A DNA stretch of 47,386 bases from Lachnospiraceae bacterium UBA7784 (GCA_002480925.1 DLDA01000053.1:1-47386), one strand, 5' to 3'. Numbered from the stretch's first letter, positions 34,156-43,930 are shown. Translations and numbers: made by a program. Notes: generated by a model from the letters alone, not told the origin.

Positions 34156-35157
34156 ATGGAAAAATACTCAGTTCTTCTGGTGGATGACGAGCCGGAAGTG
34201 ATACAGATAATGCTAAAGAAAATAGACTGGGAGGGACTTGGTTTCACAGTAAGCGGCTATGCCGAAAACGGAGCCAGCGCTCTTGAGATGATAAACCAGA
34301 ATCCTCCGGACGTGGTCATGACGGATATAAGGATGCCCTATATGGATGGAATGGAGCTGTCCGGACATATTAGGGAGCAGTATCCTGATATGAGGATAGT
34401 CCTCTTCACCGGATTCGACGAGTTCGAATATGCCAGAACGGCTATCCATCTGAATATTTCCGAATATATATTAAAGCCGGTCAATGCCGCCGAGCTTACA
34501 GAGACTCTTACAAGGATCAGGGCAGATCTGGACCGGGAGAGGAAGGAACAGCAGAATATAGACACACTGATGAGATACTATAAGGAGTCCCTTCCTGAAA
34601 TGCAGTCCAGGTTTGCTGTCATGCTGCTTGAGAATCAGATAGCAGCCGATCAGATAGAGAGGCTGGCGGAGGAGTACAGGTTTTCTATTGAAAAGCCCTT
34701 TGCCACAGTGGCTATCTTTCATGTCTCAAGGACCCATATGCCAGAGGGAGGAGACTATCAGGTCCTGAGGATGGCGGTCTGGAGATATGCCTATGACAGG
34801 CTGAAGGACAGATGGAGGGTTTTATTCTTTTCCTATCAGCATGATAATGTGATGATAGTCCAGCTTGATGAAAGCACAGACATAAGAAGACTTACAGATG
34901 AATGCTCGATAGTAGCCAGAAACGCCGGTCATGTCACGGGTGCGGTAGTTACTGTAGGCATCGGAAGAGTGATCAGGTCGGTGTCAGAGATAAGGGACTG
35001 CTGGCTTGGCGCAAGGGAAGCCCTCTCATACAGGGTGATCTTCGGGACAGGACGAGCAATAAATATCCGGGAGGCAAGGATACCTATGAGATCGGAGGAG
35101 AGGAGAGCATCCACAATATCCTGCAGAAGATCAGGATGGGGGATGATGCTTCTCTAA
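34156..35157 (+). CDS. YesN/AraC-type response regulator, N-terminal part (frameshifted)
   Basis: The receiver half of a sugar-responsive regulator. VLLVDDEPEVIQIM (6-19) gives the acidic pocket, VMTDIRMPYMDGMEL holds the phospho-acceptor Asp near 56, and the Lys of ILKPVNAAEL is near 106. A middle region (about 130-300) resembles the sensory linker of YesN-type regulators. Around 35077-35079 the frame is lost: this frame ends in an Arg/Ser-rich nonsense tail (RSEERRASTISCRRSG), while the family sequence continues one base earlier as DTYEIGGEESIHNILQKIR. Re-reading one G would restore a single ~526-residue protein. No promoter leader or ribosome site precedes the ATG. It is probably inactive for DNA binding unless frameshifting occurs. 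Confidence 0.85.
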   Translation: MEKYSVLLVDDEPEVIQIMLKKIDWEGLGFTVSGYAENGASALEMINQNPPDVVMTDIRMPYMDGMELSGHIREQYPDMRIVLFTGFDEFEYARTAIHLNISEYILKPVNAAELTETLTRIRADLDRERKEQQNIDTLMRYYKESLPEMQSRFAVMLLENQIAADQIERLAEEYRFSIEKPFATVAIFHVSRTHMPEGGDYQVLRMAVWRYAYDRLKDRWRVLFFSYQHDNVMIVQLDESTDIRRLTDECSIVARNAGHVTGAVVTVGIGRVIRSVSEIRDCWLGAREALSYRVIFGTGRAINIREARIPMRSEERRASTISCRRSGWGMMLL

Positions 35158-35735
35158 GGGAGGCAGTAGAGGAGTATTTCAGTCGACTCTCAGACCATTT
35201 CCTGTCACTTGGCCAGTACAGGACTGAGCTCACAGGACTGGTGACAGCCATCCTTCAGTTTGCGCGGAAGAATCAGATCAGGATGGACGAGGTGGCAGAT
35301 CCTTATTCCAATATTACTGGAATGGACAGGGCGGCATTCGAGGACTGGATCCTTTCAGTCTGTCTGGATTTGCAGCACAGGCTCGCGGCAGCAAGGACCT
35401 CATCTGGAGTGTCCTATGTGGACAGCGCCAGGAGCATAGTCATGCAGAACTATCAGGACCCGGACCTTTCGATAGGAGATGTATGCAAGAGCCTGGGTGT
35501 CTCTGAATCCTATTTTTCAGGAGTCTTCAAAAAGACTACAGGAGAATCCTTCGTGTCCTATCTTACCAGGATCCGTATGGAGATAGCAGCCCAGCTTCTG
35601 ACAGAGACCACAGATAAAAGCTATGTGATAGGAAAAAAGGTCGGCTTCCTCGACGCAAACTATTTCAGCTATGTATTCAAGAAGCAGTATGGCGTATCGC
35701 CAAGCAGATATCGTAAAAAGGAAGAGGATAAGTGA
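35136..35735 (+). pseudogene. C-terminal part of the response regulator with AraC helix-turn-helix
   Basis: The rest of the regulator in the -1 frame. Homologous coding begins at about 35079 and the first in-frame ATG is 35136, overlapping the truncated upstream frame by 22 bp, with only a weak ribosome site. It ends in a complete AraC/XylS double helix-turn-helix: DLSIGDVCKSLGVSESYFSGVFKKTTG, then SYVIGKKVGFLDANYFSYVFKKQYG and VSPSRYRKKEE. If made alone it could bind DNA without phosphorylation control. Its stop overlaps the kinase start as GTGA. Natural mutation, sequencing error and programmed -1 frameshifting are all open; no classical slippery heptamer is present. Confidence 0.7.
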
Positions 35736-36907
35736 ACAGGGATCGTGGCGGTATATTCCGTATAAAGGATCATTTTACATACGATGGCATTCAGTCCATA
35801 ATGATGTTTACGTTTGCAGGGCTGTCTGTGCTGATAGTGATAGTCCTTGCCATTGTATTTGTGATGGGCTTCAGGAGCTCGGCAGAGAATGAGTATATCA
35901 GTAATGCGCAGGTGATTGTTGACGAGACCGGGAGGAATCTTGAGAATCATCTGCTTAACCTCCGCCATGTCTCTGATACAGTATCATACAATATTCTTTC
36001 TGAAAACGACGTGACACAGCCCCAGCTTGAGCGTGAGATCTACCTTCTCTATGAGGCAAACCAGAGTACCATAAGAAGCATAGCCTTATATAACGGATCC
36101 GGGTCGCTTCTCATGTCGGAGCCTACGGCCAACCAGAAGGAGGATCCGGATGTGACTAAGCAGGAATGGTTCTACGGGGCCATGAGGGAAATGGAAAACC
36201 TCTATTTTTCTACTCCGCATGTGCAGGATCTCTTTCAGGACGAGGCAGGCAAATACCATTGGGTCATCTCCATGTCAAGGACAATAGACATCACCTCCGG
36301 AACATCCCAGGCGACCGGCGTGCTTCTTGTCGATATGAACTACTCCGATGTGGAGAGGACAATGGAGCAGATCAACGATCCCGACAACGGAGCCTATTAT
36401 TACCTGTGTGACGATACCGGAAATATGATCTTTCATCCATATATGGCAGGCTTTGAGCTGAATAAAAGGTCGGAACCTACCATAAAGACCGCTGTTTCTC
36501 ACGGTGATGGAGTCCATACGGTCATGGCAGGTGGCAGGCTGTTACATGTGGTGGTCCGCACTATAGCCTATACAGGCTGGAAAATGGTCGCAGTGGTGCC
36601 TGATTCAGCTATAATGAAGGGGTCAGGAGCCAGCATATGGACTATACTTTTTTTCTTTACAATGGTGCTTATGCTTGCTCTTATAGTAAACAGGCTGGCT
36701 GCAAAAAGGATATCAAAGCCGATCCTCGAGCTGAACGAGTCAGTTAAAAATCTTGAAGCATCAGACATGACAGCAGGGGCTGATATCTATATAGGAGGAC
36801 CTTCAGAGATCAGGCATCTGGGATCTACCATCCAGAACTCATATGAGGAGATCAGGCGGCTGATGGCGGAGGTCGTAAGGGAGGAGAGGGAGAGAAGAAA
36901 AAATTAG
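35732..36907 (+). CDS. YesM-type sensor histidine kinase, sensor part (interrupted by in-frame TAG)
   Basis: A 391-residue membrane sensor. TM1 is at about 23-48 (IMMFTFAGLSVLIVIVLAIVF), then a large extracellular dCache-like domain (about 50-285), TM2 near 290-315, and a HAMP segment (RISKPILELNESVKNLEAS). It stops at TAG 36905-36907 after EERERRKN, exactly where related kinases continue with an acidic residue into DALQSQINPHFLYN. The next codon is ATG in the same frame, so a single base change (for example GAG to TAG) would account for the break. The start is GTG overlapping the regulator stop. Without the downstream part it cannot phosphorylate. Confidence 0.85.
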   Translation: MNRDRGGIFRIKDHFTYDGIQSIMMFTFAGLSVLIVIVLAIVFVMGFRSSAENEYISNAQVIVDETGRNLENHLLNLRHVSDTVSYNILSENDVTQPQLEREIYLLYEANQSTIRSIALYNGSGSLLMSEPTANQKEDPDVTKQEWFYGAMREMENLYFSTPHVQDLFQDEAGKYHWVISMSRTIDITSGTSQATGVLLVDMNYSDVERTMEQINDPDNGAYYYLCDDTGNMIFHPYMAGFELNKRSEPTIKTAVSHGDGVHTVMAGGRLLHVVVRTIAYTGWKMVAVVPDSAIMKGSGASIWTILFFFTMVLMLALIVNRLAAKRISKPILELNESVKNLEASDMTAGADIYIGGPSEIRHLGSTIQNSYEEIRRLMAEVVREERERRKN

Positions 36908-37564
36908 ATGGATGCCCTGCAGAGCCAGATCAATCCTCATTTCCTATATAATACGCTTGATTCCATTACCTGGATGATAGAGGGAGACAGGAATGAGGAT
37001 GCCACATATATGATCACACAGCTTGCAAGACTACTTCGCATATCGCTGTCAAAGGGAAGGACCATAATACCATTAAGAGATGAGATAAGTCATGCCAGAA
37101 GCTATATGAATATACAGAAATACAGATATAAGGACAGCTTTTCTGTGGACTATCAGCTACCTGAGGACTACGGTGATCTCTGCACGGTAAAGCTTGTGAT
37201 CCAGCCAGTACTTGAAAACGCCATCTACTATGGAATGGAGGGAATGGTTGACGGGGATGGAGAGATCATGGTAAAGGCAGAAAAGCGGGGAGATGACCTG
37301 TATATCTCTGTAACAGACAATGGCTGTGGAATGGACGAGGAAACAGTAGAGGGACTTCTTACAGATGAAAATCGTGTCCATAAGCATGGATCCGGAGTAG
37401 GCCTTCTGAATGTGCACAACAGGATAAGGCTTATGTTCGGAGATGACTATGGCCTCATTATAGAAAGCGAGCCGGATGAGGGAACCTGTGTGACTATCCA
37501 TATACCGGCTATAGAGTATGATGAGGATACCAGAAAGAGGCTGGAAGGGGGAAGCGGGCTATGA
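36908..37564 (+). CDS. YesM-type histidine kinase, catalytic part
   Basis: A 218-residue fragment carrying the complete kinase core of the same protein, in the same frame directly after the amber codon (TAG ATG). The phospho-acceptor region is QSQINPHFLYNTLDSI (His near 12). The N box is LVIQPVLENAIYYGM, and the ATP lid lies between DNGCGMD and GSGVGLLNVHNRI, as in His_kinase/HATPase_c of the LytS/YesM class. Restart at the abutting ATG is conceivable: GGAGAGGGAGAG lies about 15-25 nt upstream inside the sensor frame. If expressed, it would be a soluble kinase cut off from its sensor. It overlaps the next gene as ATGA. Confidence 0.85.
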   Translation: MDALQSQINPHFLYNTLDSITWMIEGDRNEDATYMITQLARLLRISLSKGRTIIPLRDEISHARSYMNIQKYRYKDSFSVDYQLPEDYGDLCTVKLVIQPVLENAIYYGMEGMVDGDGEIMVKAEKRGDDLYISVTDNGCGMDEETVEGLLTDENRVHKHGSGVGLLNVHNRIRLMFGDDYGLIIESEPDEGTCVTIHIPAIEYDEDTRKRLEGGSGL

Positions 37565-38493
37565 ATGAAAGAGGACTGACCTTTGTCATTATAGAGCTTC
37601 TGCTTGGATGCTTCGCAGTTTTTTGCATAGCAATGATGATAGGCAGCAGGCGGACTCCGCATAAGAAGCAGATCGCAGTCATAGTCGAGGACTCTGAGAG
37701 CGATGTCTGGGTCCCGCTGAAGGAGGGAGCAAAGGAGGCGGCAAGGGAGAATAATGTGGATATACGCTTTGTGACCACAGGCACCTTTGATGATGCAGCC
37801 GATCAGGTCAGCTCTGTTGATGAGGCGGTAAATGATGGCTGCAATGCTCTTCTTGTCGTTCCTGTAAATGACAGGGCAGCATGGCTTATAAAAAAGAAGA
37901 ATTACAGGATTCCTGTCCTGCTTCTGATCTCGGATTCGAGCTGCGACATGAAAAGCATATCGATCGATCCTAGGGAAGCAGGCAAGAAGCTTGCTGAGAT
38001 GATAATGGATGATACGGACGGGGCTCTTACGGTAGGATTTCTTACAGACAGACATGGGAGCAGGCTTATAGGCCAGATAAGGAAGGAAACGGCCTCTATA
38101 CTTGAGAAGGCAGGCTATAAGGAGGCCTTTACCAAGGAAGGAGCAGACCAGAAATTTATAAAAGCCCACAGATCAGATATACTGGTATGTCTGACCGAGG
38201 AGTCATTATCCGCTGCAGCAGATCTGGCGGGTCAGAAAAGGCTTTCCGGTGTGGATGTCTATGGCTTTGGTTTTGCTACAGAGGACGTCTATCAGCTTGA
38301 TATGGAAAATATAAAGGGACTGGCCTATCCGGATATCTTCCGGACAGGCTATTATGGGGTAAAGGAAATGACCGCAAGGCTTAACGGCGATCCACTTAAG
38401 CCAAAGAGCCGGGTGATAAGGACAAGGAGCCTTCGGAAGGAGAATATTTTTGAAAATAAGGAGATCATGTATATCATCAGCCGCAGGTCCTGA
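37561..38493 (+). CDS. Membrane-anchored periplasmic-binding-protein-like sensor partner
   Basis: A 310-residue protein with an N-terminal membrane anchor (about 7-29) and a type I periplasmic-binding domain (KKQIAVIVEDSESDVWVPLK onward, with NALLVVPVNDRAAW). It has no lipobox, so it stays anchored by its uncleaved helix. The fold binds sugars, and the coupling to the kinase gene (ATGA overlap) suggests it presents ligand to the kinase rather than to a transporter. The MglB-type calcium loop is absent. Substrate is not known. The next gene begins inside its 3' end. Confidence 0.8.
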   Translation: MNERGLTFVIIELLLGCFAVFCIAMMIGSRRTPHKKQIAVIVEDSESDVWVPLKEGAKEAARENNVDIRFVTTGTFDDAADQVSSVDEAVNDGCNALLVVPVNDRAAWLIKKKNYRIPVLLLISDSSCDMKSISIDPREAGKKLAEMIMDDTDGALTVGFLTDRHGSRLIGQIRKETASILEKAGYKEAFTKEGADQKFIKAHRSDILVCLTEESLSAAADLAGQKRLSGVDVYGFGFATEDVYQLDMENIKGLAYPDIFRTGYYGVKEMTARLNGDPLKPKSRVIRTRSLRKENIFENKEIMYIISRRS

Positions 38494-39529
38494 AAGGATC
38501 ATGGCTATTTGCTGTATTTTTGCAGTGCTTTTATCATCCGTATCATGCCAGGCGCCGGCAAGAAAAAATAAAACAAAGATTAAGATAGGGGTCTTAGTCT
38601 ACGATGAGGGCGATACCTTTCTCAAGGGTGCGATAAATGAGATGATAAAATCGGCAAAGGAGAAGAGCAGGGGCAAGGCTGATGTGACAATAACAGTGGG
38701 AGATGCATCAGGAGACCAGAATACCCAGAACGATCAGATGGAGGATATGATAGCAAATGGCTGTAATGTACTGGCTATAAACCTTGTCGACCGGACCGAT
38801 CCTACTTATATCATAAATCTTGCCAGAAAGAACGATGTCCCGGTTGTATTCTTCAACAGGGAGCTGGTAAGGCATGATCTTGACCGCTGGAACCGTCTCT
38901 ACTATGTAGGGGCGCCGGCAGTAAGAAGCGGGATGATGCAGGGGGAGGAGATAGCAGACTATGTGAAAAAGCATCCTGAGATAGACAGGAATGGAGATGG
39001 CAGCATACAGTATGTCCTGATAAAGGGAGAGCTTAATCATCAGGATACAATAATAAGAAGCGAAAAGTCAGTATCAACTGCAGCTTCATATGGTCTAAAT
39101 CTCGACAGGCTGGCTGAGGAATCGGCTAACTGGAGCCGGGCCCAGGCCCAGAACAGGATGAGCCAGCTGATAAACGAGTACGGGGATAAGATAGAGCTCG
39201 TGATCTGCAATAACGATGATATGGCTCTGGGGGTCATAGATGATTATAAAAAACGGGGGAAAAAAACAAAGGAACTCCCTGCTGTATTTGGCGTTGATGG
39301 AACAGCAGAGGCGCTTAAATGTGTAGAGAATGGAGAGCTGAAGGGGACTGTATATAATGACGCTATAAGTCAGGCTGATAAGATAATGGAGTTTTCCATA
39401 GCTCTGGCAGAGAAAAAGGATGTAAGCCAGGTGACAGGAAGCAATGAGAGAAGCTTTTATATAGACTACCAGAAGGTCACAAGGGACAATGCATCCTCCT
39501 TTGCAGCTAAGCTGGGAGATCAGGAGTGA
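38450..39529 (+). CDS. Second galactose-type substrate-binding lipoprotein
   Basis: A 359-residue lipoprotein of the MglB group. The signal ends in the lipobox SSVSC (Cys near 33). It keeps the MglB-like calcium loop DRNGDGSIQYVLIKGE (about 181-196) and the sugar-contact stretch ELVICNNDDMALGVIDDY. The start is taken as TTG 38450 because AAGGAG lies 7 nt upstream and the added residues (KIRR) give a proper basic n-region; ATG at 38501 is the alternative. The gene overlaps the previous one by 44 bp. Being in the kinase operon rather than with mglA/mglC, it may be a sensory co-receptor or a second binding protein for MglAC. Confidence 0.85.
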   Translation: MKIRRSCISSAAGPERIMAICCIFAVLLSSVSCQAPARKNKTKIKIGVLVYDEGDTFLKGAINEMIKSAKEKSRGKADVTITVGDASGDQNTQNDQMEDMIANGCNVLAINLVDRTDPTYIINLARKNDVPVVFFNRELVRHDLDRWNRLYYVGAPAVRSGMMQGEEIADYVKKHPEIDRNGDGSIQYVLIKGELNHQDTIIRSEKSVSTAASYGLNLDRLAEESANWSRAQAQNRMSQLINEYGDKIELVICNNDDMALGVIDDYKKRGKKTKELPAVFGVDGTAEALKCVENGELKGTVYNDAISQADKIMEFSIALAEKKDVSQVTGSNERSFYIDYQKVTRDNASSFAAKLGDQE

Positions 39530-39530
39530 T

Positions 39531-40535
39531 ATGTGGAGCTTTAATCATATTTACATTGAAAACGATATAAAGGACCATCCCAGGACAAGGGAGATCCTTT
39601 CGAAATGCAGCTGGCACGGTATTTTCTATATAGACAGATATCTGAAGATATTCGGGAGAAAAAAACAGGATATACATTTTCAGATGAAGAACCGGTCGCT
39701 TATCCTGGCAAGGGCCAGCGGAGAGCTTCTCTACAGAGGTTCTCCCATGTGTCAGGATTACGGGAGAAAGCAGTTCTACTATACATCTACAATGAAGAAC
39801 TGCCTCTATGACTGCGAATACTGCTACCTGAAGGGGATGTATGACTGTGGCTATATTGTCATATTTGTAAATATCGAGGATGTCTTTGCTCAGGCCGAAA
39901 GGAGGCTGGACTTACTGGCTGATGGGGAAAGGATGTATCTGTCGGTATCATTTGATACAGACCTTTACTCATTTGAGAGCCTGAGCGGATACTGCGGACT
40001 CTGGAAGAAATTCGCAAGGGAGCATACCGGGGCAGAGATCGAGATCAGGACTAAGGGAGCACCTTCTCCTGATGGAGATGAGGGTGAGGTCCCTAATCTG
40101 ATCCATGCCTATACCCTGTCTCCCCAGCAGATAATAGACAGGTTCGAGCACAATACAGCACCTCTTTCGGCAAGGATTCGCTCTGTAGCCCGGATGCTTT
40201 CATCAGGAGGAACGGTAAGGATCTGCATCGATCCTATCATTTATGTGAGAGACTGGAAGGAGCTCTATGGCTCACTTATCGACTCTATGGCCAGGGCCTT
40301 TGATATTGACAGAGTCATGGATTTCGGAATAGGTACCTTTCGCATCTCAAGGGAGTATCTGAAGAGGCTCCGCCGGGCAGAGCCACATAGCGAGGCCGTC
40401 TGGTATCCATTTGAGATAAAGGACGGATACGCCGTTTATCCGGATACGCTGCAGGAACAGATGATCTTATTTACATCAGACCGGATAATGTCATTTAGTA
40501 AGAGCAGGAAAAATGATATAATATTCAGAGCTTGA
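39531..40535 (+). CDS. SPL-family radical SAM protein lacking the expected catalytic Cys
   Basis: A 334-residue protein resembling spore photoproduct lyase in length and layout. The radical SAM cluster is C91-x3-C95-x2-C98 (CLYDCEYCYLK), as in the family. The segment where the Bacillus lyase has its hydrogen-donor Cys (residue 141) reads SVSFDTDLYSF here, with Phe at 141. Spore DNA repair as such is therefore doubtful, which fits the absence of sporulation genes elsewhere in the window. It may be a repurposed SAM enzyme acting on another nucleic acid lesion. The start at 39531 has AGGAG 5 nt before it, immediately after the binding-protein stop; an earlier ATG (39489) lies inside that gene. 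Confidence 0.85.
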   Translation: MWSFNHIYIENDIKDHPRTREILSKCSWHGIFYIDRYLKIFGRKKQDIHFQMKNRSLILARASGELLYRGSPMCQDYGRKQFYYTSTMKNCLYDCEYCYLKGMYDCGYIVIFVNIEDVFAQAERRLDLLADGERMYLSVSFDTDLYSFESLSGYCGLWKKFAREHTGAEIEIRTKGAPSPDGDEGEVPNLIHAYTLSPQQIIDRFEHNTAPLSARIRSVARMLSSGGTVRICIDPIIYVRDWKELYGSLIDSMARAFDIDRVMDFGIGTFRISREYLKRLRRAEPHSEAVWYPFEIKDGYAVYPDTLQEQMILFTSDRIMSFSKSRKNDIIFRA

Positions 40536-42056
<1,521 letters not shown>

Positions 42057-42083
42057 TAACTAAGCTTAAAGGGAGGCCTGTAT

Positions 42084-43013
42084 ATGGCTATTTTGAAGGA
42101 AATCTATAGTAGATGCGTGTCTATATCCGGAAATATATATTTCTTTATGGGTCTGCTTGGAATCATTCTTTCTATAGCAGGAAATATACTTATTCGAAAA
42201 AGAGCCGATAAGCGGTCGGTGACACTCAGGGATTCGGCAAGGAGGATCGCTGTCGTCACAGGAGCCTCAAGGGGACTTGGATGCGGATATGTAAGGGCAA
42301 TAGCCAGACAGATGGATGCCTTCGATATTCAGGAACTCTGGATAATAGCCAGAAACAGGGATAAGCTTGTCGCACTTGCAAGGGAAACCGGGGTACCATG
42401 CCTTCCTATACCTGTTGACCTGACAAGCGGCAGGTCTATAGAGGTGATCCGTGAAATGCTCTCTACCAGAGACTATGATGTAAGGCTCCTGATAAACTGT
42501 GCCGGGATCGGGAATTCGGGAACCTCGGAGCAGATCGGAAACAGGGGAGAGCAGATGGAGATAGTGCTTAATGATTCGGTGACCGTAGCAATGGTCCAGA
42601 CCCTTCTTCCCTTTATGAGGGGAGGGAGCAGGATAGTAAATATAGCTTCGATAGCTGCCTTTCAGTCCATTCCGGGTTTTAATGTATATGCGGCATCGAA
42701 GGCCTTCGTGCTTTCTTATTCGAGAGGCCTGAGATCTGAGCTTGCCTCACGGGGAATCTCGGTAACAGCAGTCTGCCCTTACTGGATCCGCGATACCGGC
42801 TTTATAGAGCATGCTACAGGGGAAAAGGCAGCCCCATTTCTTTCTAAGACCACGGATCAGGTCGTCCGCACAAGTCTTCGTGCAATAAAGGGGCGGAGAA
42901 GACTCTCCACCCCTTCGATAGCATCCTTTCTCGATCTGATAATAGGGCCTCTGCTGCCGGATATAGTCCTTTCAAGGATCGCTGCGGCCTTTAATCTCAA
43001 GAGGAAGAAATGA
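42084..43013 (+). CDS. Short-chain dehydrogenase/reductase with N-terminal membrane segment
   Basis: A 309-residue SDR oxidoreductase using NAD(P)H. The Rossmann motif is TGASRGLGCG (about 55-64), with NCAGIG and the catalytic Ser (ASIAAFQSI) and YAASK (about 205-209). A hydrophobic N-terminal helix (about 18-38, FFMGLLGIILSIAGNIL) should attach it to the membrane. The family acts on lipid-like or steroid-like alcohols in many cases, but the substrate here cannot be told. AGGGAGG is before the ATG. Its stop abuts the stop of trxA on the other strand as the palindrome TGATCA. Confidence 0.88.
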   Translation: MAILKEIYSRCVSISGNIYFFMGLLGIILSIAGNILIRKRADKRSVTLRDSARRIAVVTGASRGLGCGYVRAIARQMDAFDIQELWIIARNRDKLVALARETGVPCLPIPVDLTSGRSIEVIREMLSTRDYDVRLLINCAGIGNSGTSEQIGNRGEQMEIVLNDSVTVAMVQTLLPFMRGGSRIVNIASIAAFQSIPGFNVYAASKAFVLSYSRGLRSELASRGISVTAVCPYWIRDTGFIEHATGEKAAPFLSKTTDQVVRTSLRAIKGRRRLSTPSIASFLDLIIGPLLPDIVLSRIAAAFNLKRKK

Positions 43014-43322
43014 TCAGCCGAGCATATCGAGGATCTGCTGCTTGCTGTGAACGCCGACGGCCTGATTTACGACCTCGCCGTTCTTTATCACTATAAGAGT
43101 CGGGATGCTCATCACATTGTACTTCTCTGCGATCTGTGGATTCTCATCCACATCAATCTTCCCGACCTTGATGTCTGTCTTCTCGTCAGCTATCTCCTCA
43201 ACGATAGGTCCCTGCATTCTGCATGGGGCACACCAGGTGGCCCAGAAATCTATAAGCACAGGCTTGTCAGACTTTAAAACCTCTTCTTCAAAATTGTCAG
43301 TTGTAAACTTAAGTGCTGCCAT
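43014..43322 (-). CDS. trxA: Thioredoxin
   Basis: A 102-residue thioredoxin that reduces disulfides in cytoplasmic proteins. The active site is WCAPC (about 29-33), with Ala where most thioredoxins have Gly (WCGPC). PVLIDFWATWCAPCRMQGPI and the cis-Pro loop SIPTLIVIKNG are otherwise typical. The start at 43322 is preferred to the 8-codon-longer frame at 43346 because AAAGGAG lies 6 nt before it. It diverges from csoR with its own promoter. The redox potential effect of the Ala is not predictable here. Confidence 0.94.
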   Translation of the reverse strand: MAALKFTTDNFEEEVLKSDKPVLIDFWATWCAPCRMQGPIVEEIADEKTDIKVGKIDVDENPQIAEKYNVMSIPTLIVIKNGEVVNQAVGVHSKQQILDMLG

Positions 43323-43356
43323 TATTTTCTCCTTTCGTGTCTTCACTTATTTATGC

Positions 43357-43385
43357 ACTATACCACAAAAAAAGATTGCGTGCAA
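43357..43385 (-). promoter_or_regulatory. Promoter of trxA
   Basis: On the minus strand TTGCAC (43380-43385) and TATAGT (43357-43362) are separated by 17 bp. The leader is about 28 nt and ends with AAAGGAG. Confidence 0.75.
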
Positions 43386-43411
43386 CCTATTTTTGAAAGA
43401 ATCTGCATTTA

Positions 43412-43440
43412 TTGACATATACCCGAAGGGGGTATAAGAT
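43412..43440 (+). promoter_or_regulatory. Promoter and CsoR-type operator of csoR
   Basis: TTGACA (43412-43417) and TAAGAT (43435-43440) are 17 bp apart. The spacer is occupied by TATACCC (43418-43424), a 5-nt centre, and GGGTATA (43430-43436), a perfect inverted repeat with the C/G tracts typical of CsoR/RcnR operators. Binding here would block RNA polymerase and so autoregulate csoR. Confidence 0.82.
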
Positions 43441-43478
43441 ATCTGTATTATTAAAAGAAATTCATGGAGGTATTTATC

Positions 43479-43853
43479 ATGGAAGATATAAAACAGGAGG
43501 CTCTCTGCCCTCATTGCGTAAGCCAGAATGAGGCTGATCAGACAGAGGCGGAGGGTGGCTGCGCTGCCTGCACCGGCAGGACAAAGGAGAGGTCCGAAAA
43601 GGAAAAGAAGGATCTTTATAACAGGCTCTCAAGGATAGAGGGACAGATCCGCGGTATCAAGCGGATGATAGAGGAGGACTCCTACTGCATAGATGTGTTA
43701 AGACAGAGCACGGCAGCATCTGCAGCCCTGAACAGCTTCAACAAGGTGATTCTGGCCCGCCATATCAGAACCTGTGTTACAGAAAATGTCCGCAATGGAA
43801 ATGATGAGGTGATAGATGAGCTCGTGGATACCATACAGAAGCTGATGAGATAA
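43479..43853 (+). CDS. csoR: CsoR/DUF156 family metal-sensing repressor
   Basis: A 124-residue all-helical repressor that falls off DNA on binding Cu(I) or related thiophilic ligands. The core LYNRLSRIEGQIRGIKRMIEE is followed by YCIDVLRQ (Cys), and HIRTC (His, Cys), giving the Cys-His-Cys site of the Cu-type group. The N-terminal extension has two extra CxxC pairs (CPHC and CAAC), which many clostridial members share in part. The start is 43479: GGAGG lies 8 nt before it. The upstream inverted repeat is its likely operator. No copper ATPase or chaperone is next to it, so its targets lie elsewhere or include trxA. Confidence 0.9.
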   Translation: MEDIKQEALCPHCVSQNEADQTEAEGGCAACTGRTKERSEKEKKDLYNRLSRIEGQIRGIKRMIEEDSYCIDVLRQSTAASAALNSFNKVILARHIRTCVTENVRNGNDEVIDELVDTIQKLMR

Positions 43854-43871
43854 GACATGGAGTAAGGATTC

Positions 43872-43900
43872 TTGAAAGACAGGGCCTCTTTTAATATAAT
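43872..43900 (+). promoter_or_regulatory. Promoter of the aminotransferase gene
   Basis: TTGAAA (43872-43877) and TATAAT (43895-43900) are 17 bp apart, about 30 bp upstream of the start codon. Confidence 0.82.
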
Positions 43901-43930
43901 AGATAAAGACGCGCAAAAAAGGAGCATATA

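Noticed and set aside
37447..38169. 240-residue minus-strand reading frame
   Set aside because: It lies antisense to the kinase and binding-protein genes, has no ribosome site and no recognisable domain; it is a shadow of the plus-strand genes.
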